From a virus: a DNA stretch of 21,929 bases. The stretch is taken from the IMG/VR virus record IMGVR_UViG_3300008450_000525, positions 1-21,929 of that record. One strand, written 5' to 3'. The translations under genes were made by a program, and so were the position numbers. A model generated the notes under the pieces. The model was given only the letters and a program-made list of their open reading frames with translations. It searched no databases and was not told where the DNA came from. Positions 14,286 to 20,861 of the stretch are shown here, one piece after another. Numbering within the stretch: the first letter of the stretch is position 1; the number at the start of each line of letters is the position of its first letter.

Positions 14286-15302
14286 TTAACCGCGACCAGG
14301 AGGGGTAGCGTAGTACGGGTTGTAAACCGGGTAGTTGTTGTTTGCCATCGGCGTGCCAGGCTGCACAGTGCTGATGTTGCGGTTGATGACGCCAGGGCTA
14401 CCAACGGTTGCAACCATAGGCTGTCCTGAATACCGAGCGTTGATGTCACGCGCAGCTTGTTGAGGGTCCCAAGCATTTACGCCTGGCATCCCTGTGACTG
14501 GATTGACGGGTTGATTAGAACCCCACAAAGCCGTGCCCACGTTTGCGTTGTAACGATCGCGAGCTTCTTGCGCCATGCGCAGTTCGTAATCGCGTTGGTC
14601 TTCTTGCGCTGCTTTTTGGCCAGCGCCTTGGATCATGCCGCCAACCACTTGTGTGCCTGCGGTGATCGCGCCGTACTGGGCAAGAGGAGACAAGCTGGCA
14701 AAGCCTGTTGCAGCAGGAGCCGCAGCAGCGGCAGGAGCCACGCCCGCAGCAGCAAGAGGGGCTGAAGCCGGCATGGCCAAACCTTGAGCGCCGCCCATGG
14801 TTGCGCCGACGTTTGCCTGGGTGATACCGCCGTTGATGGCGGCCGTTGATGTGCCAGCGGTAGGCGCTCCAATCGTTGCCGTCGGTGCAGCAACCGTAGT
14901 CGGTGCAGCAGCTGCACCAACGGTCATTGCGCCAGTGCCTGCGGCTTGGCCAGCGGCTGCGCCGGCAGTACCCCAGGCATTGCCCACCGCGCCTGCTGCC
15001 TGGCTAAAGTTACCGGCCATAACAGAACCCCAAGCAGACGACAGTGTGGACGCGGCGCTGCTCACGCCCGCGCCCATGCCCGAGAGGAAACTTCCCCCCG
15101 CCGCCGATGAGCCAAAGCCCCCGGCCAGCGCCGCACCTCCGAAGTAGATTGCGCCAGCAATGATGATGGCTTTACCCAGTTTAGAACTGGCAATGCTTTT
15201 GACCAAGTCGCCGACGCCTTTGACAGCACCTTTGACGACATTGACAACGCCTTTGACAACGCTGGCAACACCTCCGAAAACGGATTTAACTACTTTGCTC
15301 AT
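14286..15302 (-). CDS. Ala/Gly-rich hydrophobic, ejection-like virion protein (338 aa)
   Basis: The N-terminus (residues 4-36) is an amphipathic repeat of VVKG-type units (VVKGVVNVVKGAVKGVGDLV), followed by a hydrophobic stretch (43-62, GKAIIIAGAIYFGGAALAGG). A long Ala/Gly/Thr/Pro-rich middle (60-210) and a short charged segment with QEDQRDYELRMAQEARDRY follow. The tail has DPQQAARDINAR, GVINRNIS and YPVYNPYYATPPGRG. Podoviral ejection proteins often combine membrane-active and Ala/Gly-rich segments, so a role in forming the DNA conduit is plausible but inferred. Its ATG overlaps the stop of the GNAT gene (ATGA). The tail repeats the pattern found in the 164-aa neighbour. Confidence 0.65.
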   Translation of the reverse strand: MSKVVKSVFGGVASVVKGVVNVVKGAVKGVGDLVKSIASSKLGKAIIIAGAIYFGGAALAGGFGSSAAGGSFLSGMGAGVSSAASTLSSAWGSVMAGNFSQAAGAVGNAWGTAGAAAGQAAGTGAMTVGAAAAPTTVAAPTATIGAPTAGTSTAAINGGITQANVGATMGGAQGLAMPASAPLAAAGVAPAAAAAPAATGFASLSPLAQYGAITAGTQVVGGMIQGAGQKAAQEDQRDYELRMAQEARDRYNANVGTALWGSNQPVNPVTGMPGVNAWDPQQAARDINARYSGQPMVATVGSPGVINRNISTVQPGTPMANNNYPVYNPYYATPPGRG

Positions 15303-15745
15303 GCTGAGACTCCTCGAACGTATGAGAGATTCATTGCCTCTCGGTTGAACCCAACGCGGTGGAAAAACTTCACCAGGCGTGGGTCAACCCCTGGCTCTAA
15401 CTCGATGACGGCCACTTTGATTGCCGATCTGCTTTTGACCCAGCGAGCAAACTCGCGAATCAATGGCAAACCTGCGCCCTTGACAGTCGTGTAATACAAA
15501 AGCACAGAGCACTGCATGCGCTCGTACCAAAAACTTTTTTGCACGCAAGCCGCAAACGCTGCAACGATCTTGCCGTCTTCATCCTCTGCCACCCACAGGA
15601 AGTGTGCAGGGTTGAGACAGACTTTGGCCGTGTCGGCCATCGACAGCTTGTCGATTTTGACCGGCAACGGATCGTTTGAAACCGAGATAACGGCCAGCTC
15701 CACAATGGCCGGCACATCTTCAAATTTGGCTTTGCGATAAATCAT
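15299..15745 (-). CDS. GNAT-family N-acetyltransferase (148 aa)
   Basis: GNAT enzymes transfer acetyl from acetyl-CoA to an amine on a protein or small molecule. The fold pattern is visible: MIYRKAKFEDVPAIVELA (beta1-alpha1), HFLWVAEDEDGKIVAAFAA (beta2-beta3), a beta4/alpha3 region with TVKGAGLPLIREFARW (82-103) where the degenerate GAG may be the pyrophosphate-binding loop, then VAVIELEPG and the typical LVKFFHRVGFNREA ending. At 148 aa it is full length. It overlaps both neighbours by ATGA, so it is tightly co-translated with the hendecad protein and the Ala/Gly protein. Substrate unknown; a virion protein or host target is possible. Confidence 0.85.
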   Translation of the reverse strand: MIYRKAKFEDVPAIVELAVISVSNDPLPVKIDKLSMADTAKVCLNPAHFLWVAEDEDGKIVAAFAACVQKSFWYERMQCSVLLYYTTVKGAGLPLIREFARWVKSRSAIKVAVIELEPGVDPRLVKFFHRVGFNREAMNLSYVRGVSA

Positions 15746-17775
15746 ACGGGCGTAGAGATTTTAGGAATTGTTGCGCCGTAAAACTTCTCAGCCCAGGCGA
15801 TCTGCGCGTTGGCATACGTCACCAAGTTTGTAATCGCCGTGGTCTTTGCAGCCGGGGTCAAGTTGCCATCAGCCATGATGGCATTCACACCGCTCATGGT
15901 GGTGTTGCTGATGTTGGCAGCAAAGGTTGTGGGGATGCTCTGCTGGTTAGCTTTGATCTGCAAGCCAAGGCGGTCGAGTTGCGCGGCGTTGTCTGCAATT
16001 TGACGCTTGGCCAAGTTAAGTTGCTCAGCATCAAACTGGCTGGTCTTGAGCGCGATCTCTTTGTCGAAACGGTTGTCAACGCCAGCGTCTTGCAGCTTCT
16101 GCATGGCTTCGCGAGACGCAATGTCGCGTGCCTGGCGGAAGTCCAAACCAGACTCTTGCAGCGTAGCGAGCTTTTGTTGAAATTCGTTTTGAATTTTGTT
16201 TTGGCCAGCGGCAAACTCTTGTTGGCCAACTTGCAAAGCAGTCTGCTGTGAACGGTCTTTGGCGGCTTCGGCTGTCACAGAAGCCAGCTGTGTGGCTTGT
16301 CGCACTTCCATGCCAGACTCTTGCAGCTTGACAATAAGCTGCTGCTGCGCGCGGTCTTTGTCGGCTTGAGTGCCGGTAAAGGTTTGTTGCGCATCTTGCA
16401 AGACTTTTTGCTGTGTGCGGTCCAGGCCAGCTTGAGCCGATTGGAAAGTTTGCTGACTGGTCTGTGCGCGTTCTTGCGCCACGATCTGTGTGGCTTGACG
16501 TGCGTCGAGGCCAGCGTCTTGCAGCTTCTGGATAGCCACTTGTTGTGCGCGATCCTTCTCGGCTTGGGTGCCTGTGAAGCTGAGCTGATTGTCTTGCATG
16601 ACTTTCTGGAAAGTCTGCTGAGCGGTGGCCAGCTGTGTCTGTTGTGCGCGGTCGAGCTCGGACTGAGAAGCCGTAAAGCCCTGCTGAGCTTTTTGCAAAG
16701 CTGCTTGGGCCTCGATACCTTTGTCGGTAAGGGCGACCTGCTGTGCACGTTCCAGCTCGGACTGAGCTGCTGTAAAGCGTTGCTGCGCGCCCAAGATGAC
16801 GGACTGCTGTTCGCGTTCCAACTGGGTTTGGCCAGCGGTAAAGGTTTGCTGACCGGCTTGCAAAGCTGTTTGCTGTTGACGGTCCAGCTCGCCTTGCGCA
16901 GCCGTGAAATTCTGTTGCGCCTTTTGCAAATTCGATTGCGCCTCGATGCTCTTGTCGGTAAGGGCGACCTGCTGTGCACGTTCCAGGTTTGCCTGGGCTG
17001 CTTGGAATTGTTGCTGCGCGCCTTGAAGGTCTTTCTGCGCAGTGATCTGCATGCCGGTGATGGCGGTCTCTTGTTGACGGCCAAGGGCAGATTCGCCGGC
17101 AGCAAAGGTCTGCTGGCTGGCTTGCAACTGTTGCTGCTGAATGCGGTCCAGGTTTGACTGCGCACCGGTAAAGTCTTGCTGGGCTTTCTGCAAGCCCTGC
17201 TGAGCCTCGATGCTCTTGTCGGTCAAGACCAACTGCTGTGCACGGTCCAGGTTCGACTGCGCGCCCTGGAAGGTCTGCTGCGCTGTCTGCAATTGCGATT
17301 GCTGCTGGCGCTCAAGGCCAGCCTGCGTGGCTGCAAACTCTTGGCCAGCTTGCCGCTCAGTCGTGGCAAATTGCTGGGCACCGGTTTGCAAGCCGAATTT
17401 GTTTTGCTCGCCGGCATTGAACATGCCGCCGGTGTTGACCGCCGCCTGGTTGGTCATGGCGCGGTTGCTGTATGTGGCTGCGTCAGACGCGGCGATTGGG
17501 GTGGCCTTCTCCAGCATGGCGGCAACGCCGGCACCCTGGTTCATCGAGCTGTTGATCAAGCCCCGCTGGGCCATGCCCTGGGTTGCTTGTGTGCGTGCCA
17601 GCTGCATGAGCGGGCTGTCTTTTTGCAGAATGGTTTGAAGCTGGCCAGAGGTGGTTTCCTTGGCGGCGTCGACTTCACGTTGCTCGGGCGCAAACTGCGC
17701 AGCCGTGTTTGATCCCGAAGCATTCGTCAGGTTGCCCCCGGTCTTAATGTCGAAAGGATTTGCAGCTGTTGCCAT
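15742..17775 (-). CDS. Long glutamine-rich hendecad-repeat coiled-coil protein (677 aa)
   Basis: Residues about 127-585 consist of repeats whose spacing is always a multiple of 11: 22-residue units of the type TALQAGQQTFTAGQTQLEREQQ-like pattern and 33-residue units beginning VALTDKSIEAQ. The VALTDK-type segments start at residues 182, 270 and 347, that is 88 and 77 residues apart. Hendecad periodicity predicts a long, nearly straight or slightly right-handed coiled coil. The N-terminal 126 residues are less repetitive, and the C-terminus (about 610-677) is a small helical domain (NLVTYANAQIAWAEKFYG). There is no signal peptide. A GGAG 5 nt before ATG defines the start. As the first gene after the only gap, it leads the ejection/cargo block; a rod or tube function in the particle is an inference. 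Confidence 0.75.
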   Translation of the reverse strand: MATAANPFDIKTGGNLTNASGSNTAAQFAPEQREVDAAKETTSGQLQTILQKDSPLMQLARTQATQGMAQRGLINSSMNQGAGVAAMLEKATPIAASDAATYSNRAMTNQAAVNTGGMFNAGEQNKFGLQTGAQQFATTERQAGQEFAATQAGLERQQQSQLQTAQQTFQGAQSNLDRAQQLVLTDKSIEAQQGLQKAQQDFTGAQSNLDRIQQQQLQASQQTFAAGESALGRQQETAITGMQITAQKDLQGAQQQFQAAQANLERAQQVALTDKSIEAQSNLQKAQQNFTAAQGELDRQQQTALQAGQQTFTAGQTQLEREQQSVILGAQQRFTAAQSELERAQQVALTDKGIEAQAALQKAQQGFTASQSELDRAQQTQLATAQQTFQKVMQDNQLSFTGTQAEKDRAQQVAIQKLQDAGLDARQATQIVAQERAQTSQQTFQSAQAGLDRTQQKVLQDAQQTFTGTQADKDRAQQQLIVKLQESGMEVRQATQLASVTAEAAKDRSQQTALQVGQQEFAAGQNKIQNEFQQKLATLQESGLDFRQARDIASREAMQKLQDAGVDNRFDKEIALKTSQFDAEQLNLAKRQIADNAAQLDRLGLQIKANQQSIPTTFAANISNTTMSGVNAIMADGNLTPAAKTTAITNLVTYANAQIAWAEKFYGATIPKISTPV
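16723..16986 (+). repeat. Near-identical 33-bp direct repeats 231 bp apart within the hendecad gene
   Basis: The 33 bases at 16723-16755 recur identically at 16954-16986, 231 bp (77 codons) away; a diverged third copy lies near 17218-17250. They encode the minus-strand LERAQQVALTD segment. Identity at synonymous sites indicates recent internal duplication of a large unit. Confidence 0.85.
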
Positions 17776-17790
17776 TTTTGCTCCACAATG

Positions 17791-17813
17791 AAAAAAGCCG
17801 CTACAAAGCGGCC
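17791..17813 (-). terminator. Intrinsic terminator downstream of the lysozyme gene
   Basis: Read on the minus strand, a 6-bp G/C-rich stem (GCCGCT/AGCGGC, 17797-17812) with a 4-nt loop is followed by six T residues (17796-17791). It lies about 70 nt after the lysozyme stop and just before the ribosome site of the 677-aa gene, so it could end the lysis transcript or attenuate a leader starting in the gap. Confidence 0.85.
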
Positions 17814-17815
17814 TT

Positions 17816-17838
17816 CTGCGGGCGCACGGGCCCCGCAG
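17816..17838 (-). other. Second GC-rich hairpin in the leader
   Basis: CTGCGGG (17816-17822) pairs with CCCGCAG (17832-17838), a 7-bp stem enclosing 9 nt. It lacks a following T-run and sits 2 nt upstream (in minus-strand transcripts) of the terminator, right where a transcript from the candidate promoter would begin. Confidence 0.6.
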
Positions 17839-17840
17839 AG

Positions 17841-17870
17841 ATTTTATGCTATGACCAGCCTATTCGGCAA
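17841..17870 (-). promoter_or_regulatory. Candidate sigma70-type promoter for the cargo block
   Basis: On the minus strand TTGCCG (17870-17865; 4 of 6 to the -35 consensus) is followed after 18 nt by TAAAAT (17846-17841; 5 of 6 to the -10 consensus). The only noncoding gap in the window is here, directly ahead of a new block of genes. The predicted start would fall at the foot of the hairpin at 17816-17838. Phage-specific promoters cannot be excluded. Confidence 0.4.
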
Positions 17871-17880
17871 GCCCTTCTTT

Positions 17881-18360
17881 TTAGCCTGCCCTAAACAGGG
17901 CGGCCTCGTCTTTGCGGCGGGTTTCCAGGCCCCGAAGGACCTTGCCGCCGGCCTTGCAATACTGCATCAGCGATTCAATCGCCGCTTCTTTTTCGCCCCG
18001 AATAAGTTTCTGACGGAAGGTGCTTCGCTGAAGTGTTCCCAGGCCAACATTAAAACTAAAGCTAACGCAAGCATCGAACTCACCTTGGGTAAGGGCCACG
18101 GGAACCAGCTTCTCCACACCTCGTTCAAAGCGGTCCAGATCAGATCGAAGAATTGCATCGACCTCCTCCATTGAAATTGTGCGGTCCCATCCAGCTGGGA
18201 TAGGCAAAGCCTTGCGCTGATCCAGGGGGACGCGCCCGTGGTTGGGATCGATGACATGGCCCACGCCAATTGTCCAGAGGAGGGCGGGGCACTGGTATGC
18301 CTTTTGCCGCACCCCCTCATGGTGCTTGATCATCTTGATGGCTTTAGGGCTGACGTTCAT
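17881..18360 (-). CDS. Endolysin, GH24 lysozyme (159 aa)
   Basis: A T4/P22-type lysozyme that cleaves the MurNAc-GlcNAc bond of peptidoglycan at the end of infection. The catalytic Glu is E15 (HHEGVRQKAY); the residue at the T4 Asp20 position is Cys24, and T30 follows in WTIGVGH, giving an E-C-T triad with E+9 and E+15 spacing. The C-terminal half has the family's FNVGLGTLQRSTFRQKL and GLETRRKDEAALF. There is no N-terminal signal or SAR segment, so it should depend on a holin for release. Its ATG overlaps the stop of the holin-like gene (ATGA), and a terminator follows. Confidence 0.93.
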   Translation of the reverse strand: MNVSPKAIKMIKHHEGVRQKAYQCPALLWTIGVGHVIDPNHGRVPLDQRKALPIPAGWDRTISMEEVDAILRSDLDRFERGVEKLVPVALTQGEFDACVSFSFNVGLGTLQRSTFRQKLIRGEKEAAIESLMQYCKAGGKVLRGLETRRKDEAALFRAG

Positions 18361-18872
18361 TTGCCAAAAGCCCGGCCGCCAAAGTGGAAGGCGATGATGG
18401 ATGCAAACAAAGCCTGGGTCTCAGAATCCCACAGCATCTCAAGCATGTCTTTGAAATCGACGCCACGGTAGACGCCGTAGGCAAAACCGGCCACATCGAC
18501 AAACACCAGCAGGAAGAAGAATCCGTAGGTGATCACGGGGCGCACGCTGGCGCGCAGGTTCTTCATCCAGGTTGAAGTGCCTTCATTGAGTGAGGCGTCG
18601 TGGGCGTAGATGGCTTGCATCTCAGCTTTCTGGGCGTCGACCAAGTCGCGCCGCGTGTCGTTCTCGGCTTGGATTTGCAGCTGCTCAGTGTGGATGTGCT
18701 CGACGCGCTCTTGCGCTTCAAAGCCCAGCTTGCGCATTTCCAGCTCGCGCTGAATCTGCAACTGCGCCAGCTCAAGCTCATGCTTCTTGTCGCTGCGATC
18801 CTGGAAAAAGTCCAGCAGCTTGGGCAGGCCGCCCATCAAAAACGAAATCAAGGTCGAAAGAAGTGTCAGCAT
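18357..18872 (-). CDS. 3-TM holin of the GTA-holin type (171 aa)
   Basis: Residues 1-18 form a hydrophobic segment, 25-95 a long charged coiled coil, and about 112-134 a clear TM helix (PVITYGFFFLLVFVDVAGFAYG). The C-terminus (FASIIAFHFGGRAFGK) matches the F-x-FG-x-R pattern ending GTA-type 3-TM holins. Holins open the inner membrane to release the endolysin. The ATG at 18872 is preferred, with GGAG 7 nt upstream; a TTG two codons earlier overlaps the preceding stop but would put that site almost against the start codon. The gene overlaps the lysozyme by ATGA, the expected lysis pair. Confidence 0.8.
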   Translation of the reverse strand: MLTLLSTLISFLMGGLPKLLDFFQDRSDKKHELELAQLQIQRELEMRKLGFEAQERVEHIHTEQLQIQAENDTRRDLVDAQKAEMQAIYAHDASLNEGTSTWMKNLRASVRPVITYGFFFLLVFVDVAGFAYGVYRGVDFKDMLEMLWDSETQALFASIIAFHFGGRAFGK

Positions 18873-18874
18873 GG

Positions 18875-19357
18875 TCAAACTCCAAATTGAGCGTAGAAGA
18901 ACAAAACGGTCCCGAGGCTACCTACCCCTACGGAACCCCAAAACAACGGCATGGCGACGGCAAGGATCGCGGCGGTGGACAGCACAATGCCGATCTGCAA
19001 AAGCGATCCGGCGTATGTGAAATACGGCGACTTGGCCTTGGCCAAATCGCGCTCAACTTCTAGGGCCTTGGCTTTGGCAGCCAGATCGTCCATGTCGGCT
19101 TTCATGCGCCGAGCCTCTTCGCGGTAGTGCTCCGAAAGAGAACCCTTGGTGGTGTCAGCCGTAGTGGCGTAGATCACGCTGCGCACGTTCTTGGCTTGAT
19201 ACCAGGCCCACTGGTTGTTGGCCGCAATAGTGTTGCCCAAAATCTTTGAGCTGTTGCTGCCGCCCAGCAAAGTGCTGATCGCCAACAACGCCGCAAAGAT
19301 GGTGACAACAATTGCCGCGCGCTTTTTGATGATGATCTCAAGTTCACTTCGGGTCAT
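18875..19357 (-). CDS. DUF4337-like membrane protein in the lysis block (160 aa)
   Basis: Hydrophobic segments at about 14-32, 116-139 and 142-159 flank a charged coiled coil (75-108). The stretch NTIAANNQWAWYQAKNVRS (42-60) and the LLQIGIVLSTAAILAVAMPLFWG segment match the pattern of DUF4337, a family of unknown function. The start is the ATG at 19357 with AGGAG 6 nt upstream; the 12-codon extension upstream is rejected. It directly precedes the holin gene, so an accessory holin, antiholin or spanin-like role is possible but unproven. Confidence 0.75.
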   Translation of the reverse strand: MTRSELEIIIKKRAAIVVTIFAALLAISTLLGGSNSSKILGNTIAANNQWAWYQAKNVRSVIYATTADTTKGSLSEHYREEARRMKADMDDLAAKAKALEVERDLAKAKSPYFTYAGSLLQIGIVLSTAAILAVAMPLFWGSVGVGSLGTVLFFYAQFGV

Positions 19358-19367
19358 AACTCTCCTA

Positions 19368-19517
19368 TCAGAATGGCAGCTTGGCCAAAACAAATTTCAA
19401 AACCTTGTCAGCTATCGGTTGCGGCAGCACGTAAAGCAAATCCAGAAACCACCAGGCGGCGCAGACATAGCAGAAGACTTTCAAAAATTGATCGAAAGAC
19501 TTCTGGTACTCATTCAC
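19368..19517 (-). CDS. Small single-TM protein (49 aa)
   Basis: A GTG at 19517 overlaps the TGA of the preceding gene (GTGA) and opens a 49-codon frame: VNEYQKSFDQFLKVF, then a hydrophobic Trp/Phe/Leu segment (about residues 14-31, with AAWWFLDLLYVL), then an amphipathic Lys-containing tail ending FVLAKLPF. Its stop is followed at once by the AGGAG of the DUF4337-like gene, so it exactly fills what would otherwise be a 156-bp gap in a gapless operon. An AGGTG 8 nt ahead could serve as ribosome site. Possibly a small lysis regulator. Confidence 0.6.
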   Translation of the reverse strand: MNEYQKSFDQFLKVFCYVCAAWWFLDLLYVLPQPIADKVLKFVLAKLPF

Positions 19518-20011
19518 CTGCCGCACCTGCGAGAGGTCTGGCAAAACTCAATCAGCTCAATAAGGCCGATGCCAAATATGAACAGGATGAAAGCGACTGC
19601 GCCAATCGCGATTGCGATTTCCGTCATTTCTTGTTCTTTGGCCTTGCGCTTCTTCTCCTCTGCTTTCAACGCACTCATCTCTTTGGCATCAGCCAAATCC
19701 ATCTCATGTTGACGCGCTTTGATTTTGTTCCACACGTCAATCTTGCCCGTCTGCATGAACAACATTTTGAGCTCCTCCTCGAATGCGCGAGCTTGCTCAA
19801 GCGCCATTTCGATTTGAAGAGCGGTGCCCATGTTCGAGCCCTTCTTATCCTGTTTGGCTTGGATCAACGCTTTGGTAGCGACGCTCTTTGCATCAAACAT
19901 CTTGCCGATCATCGGCGCTAAAGAACCCAGGTCATTGGCCACTTGACTGGCTTTTTTGACCAAACTAATTGCTGACTGTATGCCGGCCAGCGCGGTCATC
20001 GGATCGATCAT
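19514..20011 (-). CDS. Coiled-coil protein with C-terminal membrane anchor (165 aa)
   Basis: The N-terminus MIDPMTALAGIQSAISLVKK resembles that of the 227-aa protein two genes upstream (DPxT, VKK). The middle (60-128) is a charged helix rich in Glu, Lys and Ala, and residues 131-153 form a TM helix (EIAIAIGAVAFILFIFGIGL), with a short Cys/Arg tail. GAGG 7 nt upstream defines the start. No family recognised. As part of the membrane-protein run before the holin it may act in lysis or in envelope targeting. Confidence 0.7.
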   Translation of the reverse strand: MIDPMTALAGIQSAISLVKKASQVANDLGSLAPMIGKMFDAKSVATKALIQAKQDKKGSNMGTALQIEMALEQARAFEEELKMLFMQTGKIDVWNKIKARQHEMDLADAKEMSALKAEEKKRKAKEQEMTEIAIAIGAVAFILFIFGIGLIELIEFCQTSRRCGR

Positions 20012-20013
20012 AT

Positions 20014-20316
20014 TTATTCCTCTTTGGTAGCTTGCCGATCCTTCTCCATTTCTCTTCGAGCTTTAACGACCTTTATAAGTTCTTCTTTAACCATCGACCT
20101 CATGGCCAGGATGTCCATGTACATGATGGCAGTAATTGGCAAAACAAAAGCAAGCACTGTGGCCAAAATGCAAATCACGACAAGAAAGAGTCTAGACTCT
20201 CCTTGTGAATTTTTATTGACCACATCAACCCCCATACGTAAATTACCAGCAGCGCCACTATCAACAAGTCGCCTGCCCGGCTGCGCCACAGGTCTAGGTT
20301 TTGCTGACGTTGCCAT
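20014..20316 (-). CDS. Small single-TM protein overlapping its upstream neighbour (100 aa)
   Basis: Residues 43-70 form a long hydrophobic helix (LFLVVICILATVLAFVLPIT) followed by a charged helix (MVKEELIKVVKARREMEKDR). Starting at the ATG at 20316, it overlaps the 227-aa gene by 142 bp with only a weak GAAG site. An ATG at 20235 (M28) would cut the overlap to 61 bp but has no better site. The C-terminal part is clearly coding. A spanin-like or holin-regulator role is conceivable from its TM-plus-charged-helix layout, without sequence proof. Confidence 0.6.
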   Translation of the reverse strand: MATSAKPRPVAQPGRRLVDSGAAGNLRMGVDVVNKNSQGESRLFLVVICILATVLAFVLPITAIMYMDILAMRSMVKEELIKVVKARREMEKDRQATKEE

Positions 20317-20858
20317 GCAATCTTCACATCCTCTATGCGTTGCGCTTCTCGGGCTTCCGCCTGTTCTTGCTCTACCTGTGCGCGCATTTGCTCAAAGCGT
20401 GTCCACAAATCCCCCAGCTCAGCTGGCGTGTTCCAACACATCTCTTGCCGAATATCGGCGTGCATTTGCGCCAGGCGACTGCGGATCAGCACGCGCTGTA
20501 ACGCGCGGCGGCTGAGAGACACATCGCCTGTGTAAACCTTTTTGGCATTGCGCTCTTCTTCCCAGAAGAGGTGTTCGATCTGGTCAAACGCGTCGAAGAA
20601 AACTCCGAGCTGTTCGCCGATCTGCGTGATCACCTGGTCGGGGTTGCTTGCCCCGATTGACTTGACCCGCTCCTTCTCAGCCTCGTATTGGGCTTTCTGT
20701 TCTTTGCTGACCTTCTTACCAGCGAACTGGGATTGAAGGTCTGCCAGGACCTCCTTGACATCGCCGGCTGCGCCTTTGACATCTTTGTAGAGCTGGCATC
20801 CTTTCTTGACTGCTGCAACGGCCGCGTTGGCCATCGCAAGGATGGTCAACGGGTCCAT
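20175..20858 (-). CDS. Helical protein with C-terminal membrane anchor (227 aa)
   Basis: Starts MDPLTILAMANAAVAAVKKG, similar to the 165-aa protein, with a helical body containing GEQLGVFFDAFDQIEHLFWEEE (in two parts, 81-102) and a Glu/Gln/Arg-rich coiled coil (150-190). A TM helix lies at 195-215 (GDLLIVALLVIYVWGLMW). Only a weak ribosome site is visible; the ATG is 3 nt after the preceding TAG, suggesting coupled re-initiation. Probably a membrane-bound late protein paralogous to the 165-aa product; function unknown. Confidence 0.7.
   Translation of the reverse strand: MDPLTILAMANAAVAAVKKGCQLYKDVKGAAGDVKEVLADLQSQFAGKKVSKEQKAQYEAEKERVKSIGASNPDQVITQIGEQLGVFFDAFDQIEHLFWEEERNAKKVYTGDVSLSRRALQRVLIRSRLAQMHADIRQEMCWNTPAELGDLWTRFEQMRAQVEQEQAEAREAQRIEDVKIAWQRQQNLDLWRSRAGDLLIVALLVIYVWGLMWSIKIHKESLDSFLS
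20187..20200. other. 14-bp perfect palindrome at a gene overlap
   Basis: AGAGTCTAGACTCT at 20187-20200 is a perfect palindrome containing TCTAGA. It lies inside the overlap of the 227-aa and 100-aa genes, and on the minus strand an AAGGAG immediately precedes it (partly overlapping). It could be a protein-binding site or coincidence. Confidence 0.4.
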
Positions 20859-20861
20859 GCA

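Noticed and set aside
16275-17165. Long ORFs on both strands within the hendecad gene
   Set aside because: They mirror the 33-bp-multiple repeats in other frames; composition is Ser/Arg or Leu/Cys-rich as in shadows.
15742-17775. CRISPR-like repeat array
   Set aside because: Repeats are in-frame coding units with multiples of 33 bp and no unique spacers.
18873-18878. TTG start for the holin-like gene
   Set aside because: It would put the GGAG almost directly against the start codon; the ATG at 18872 has proper spacing.
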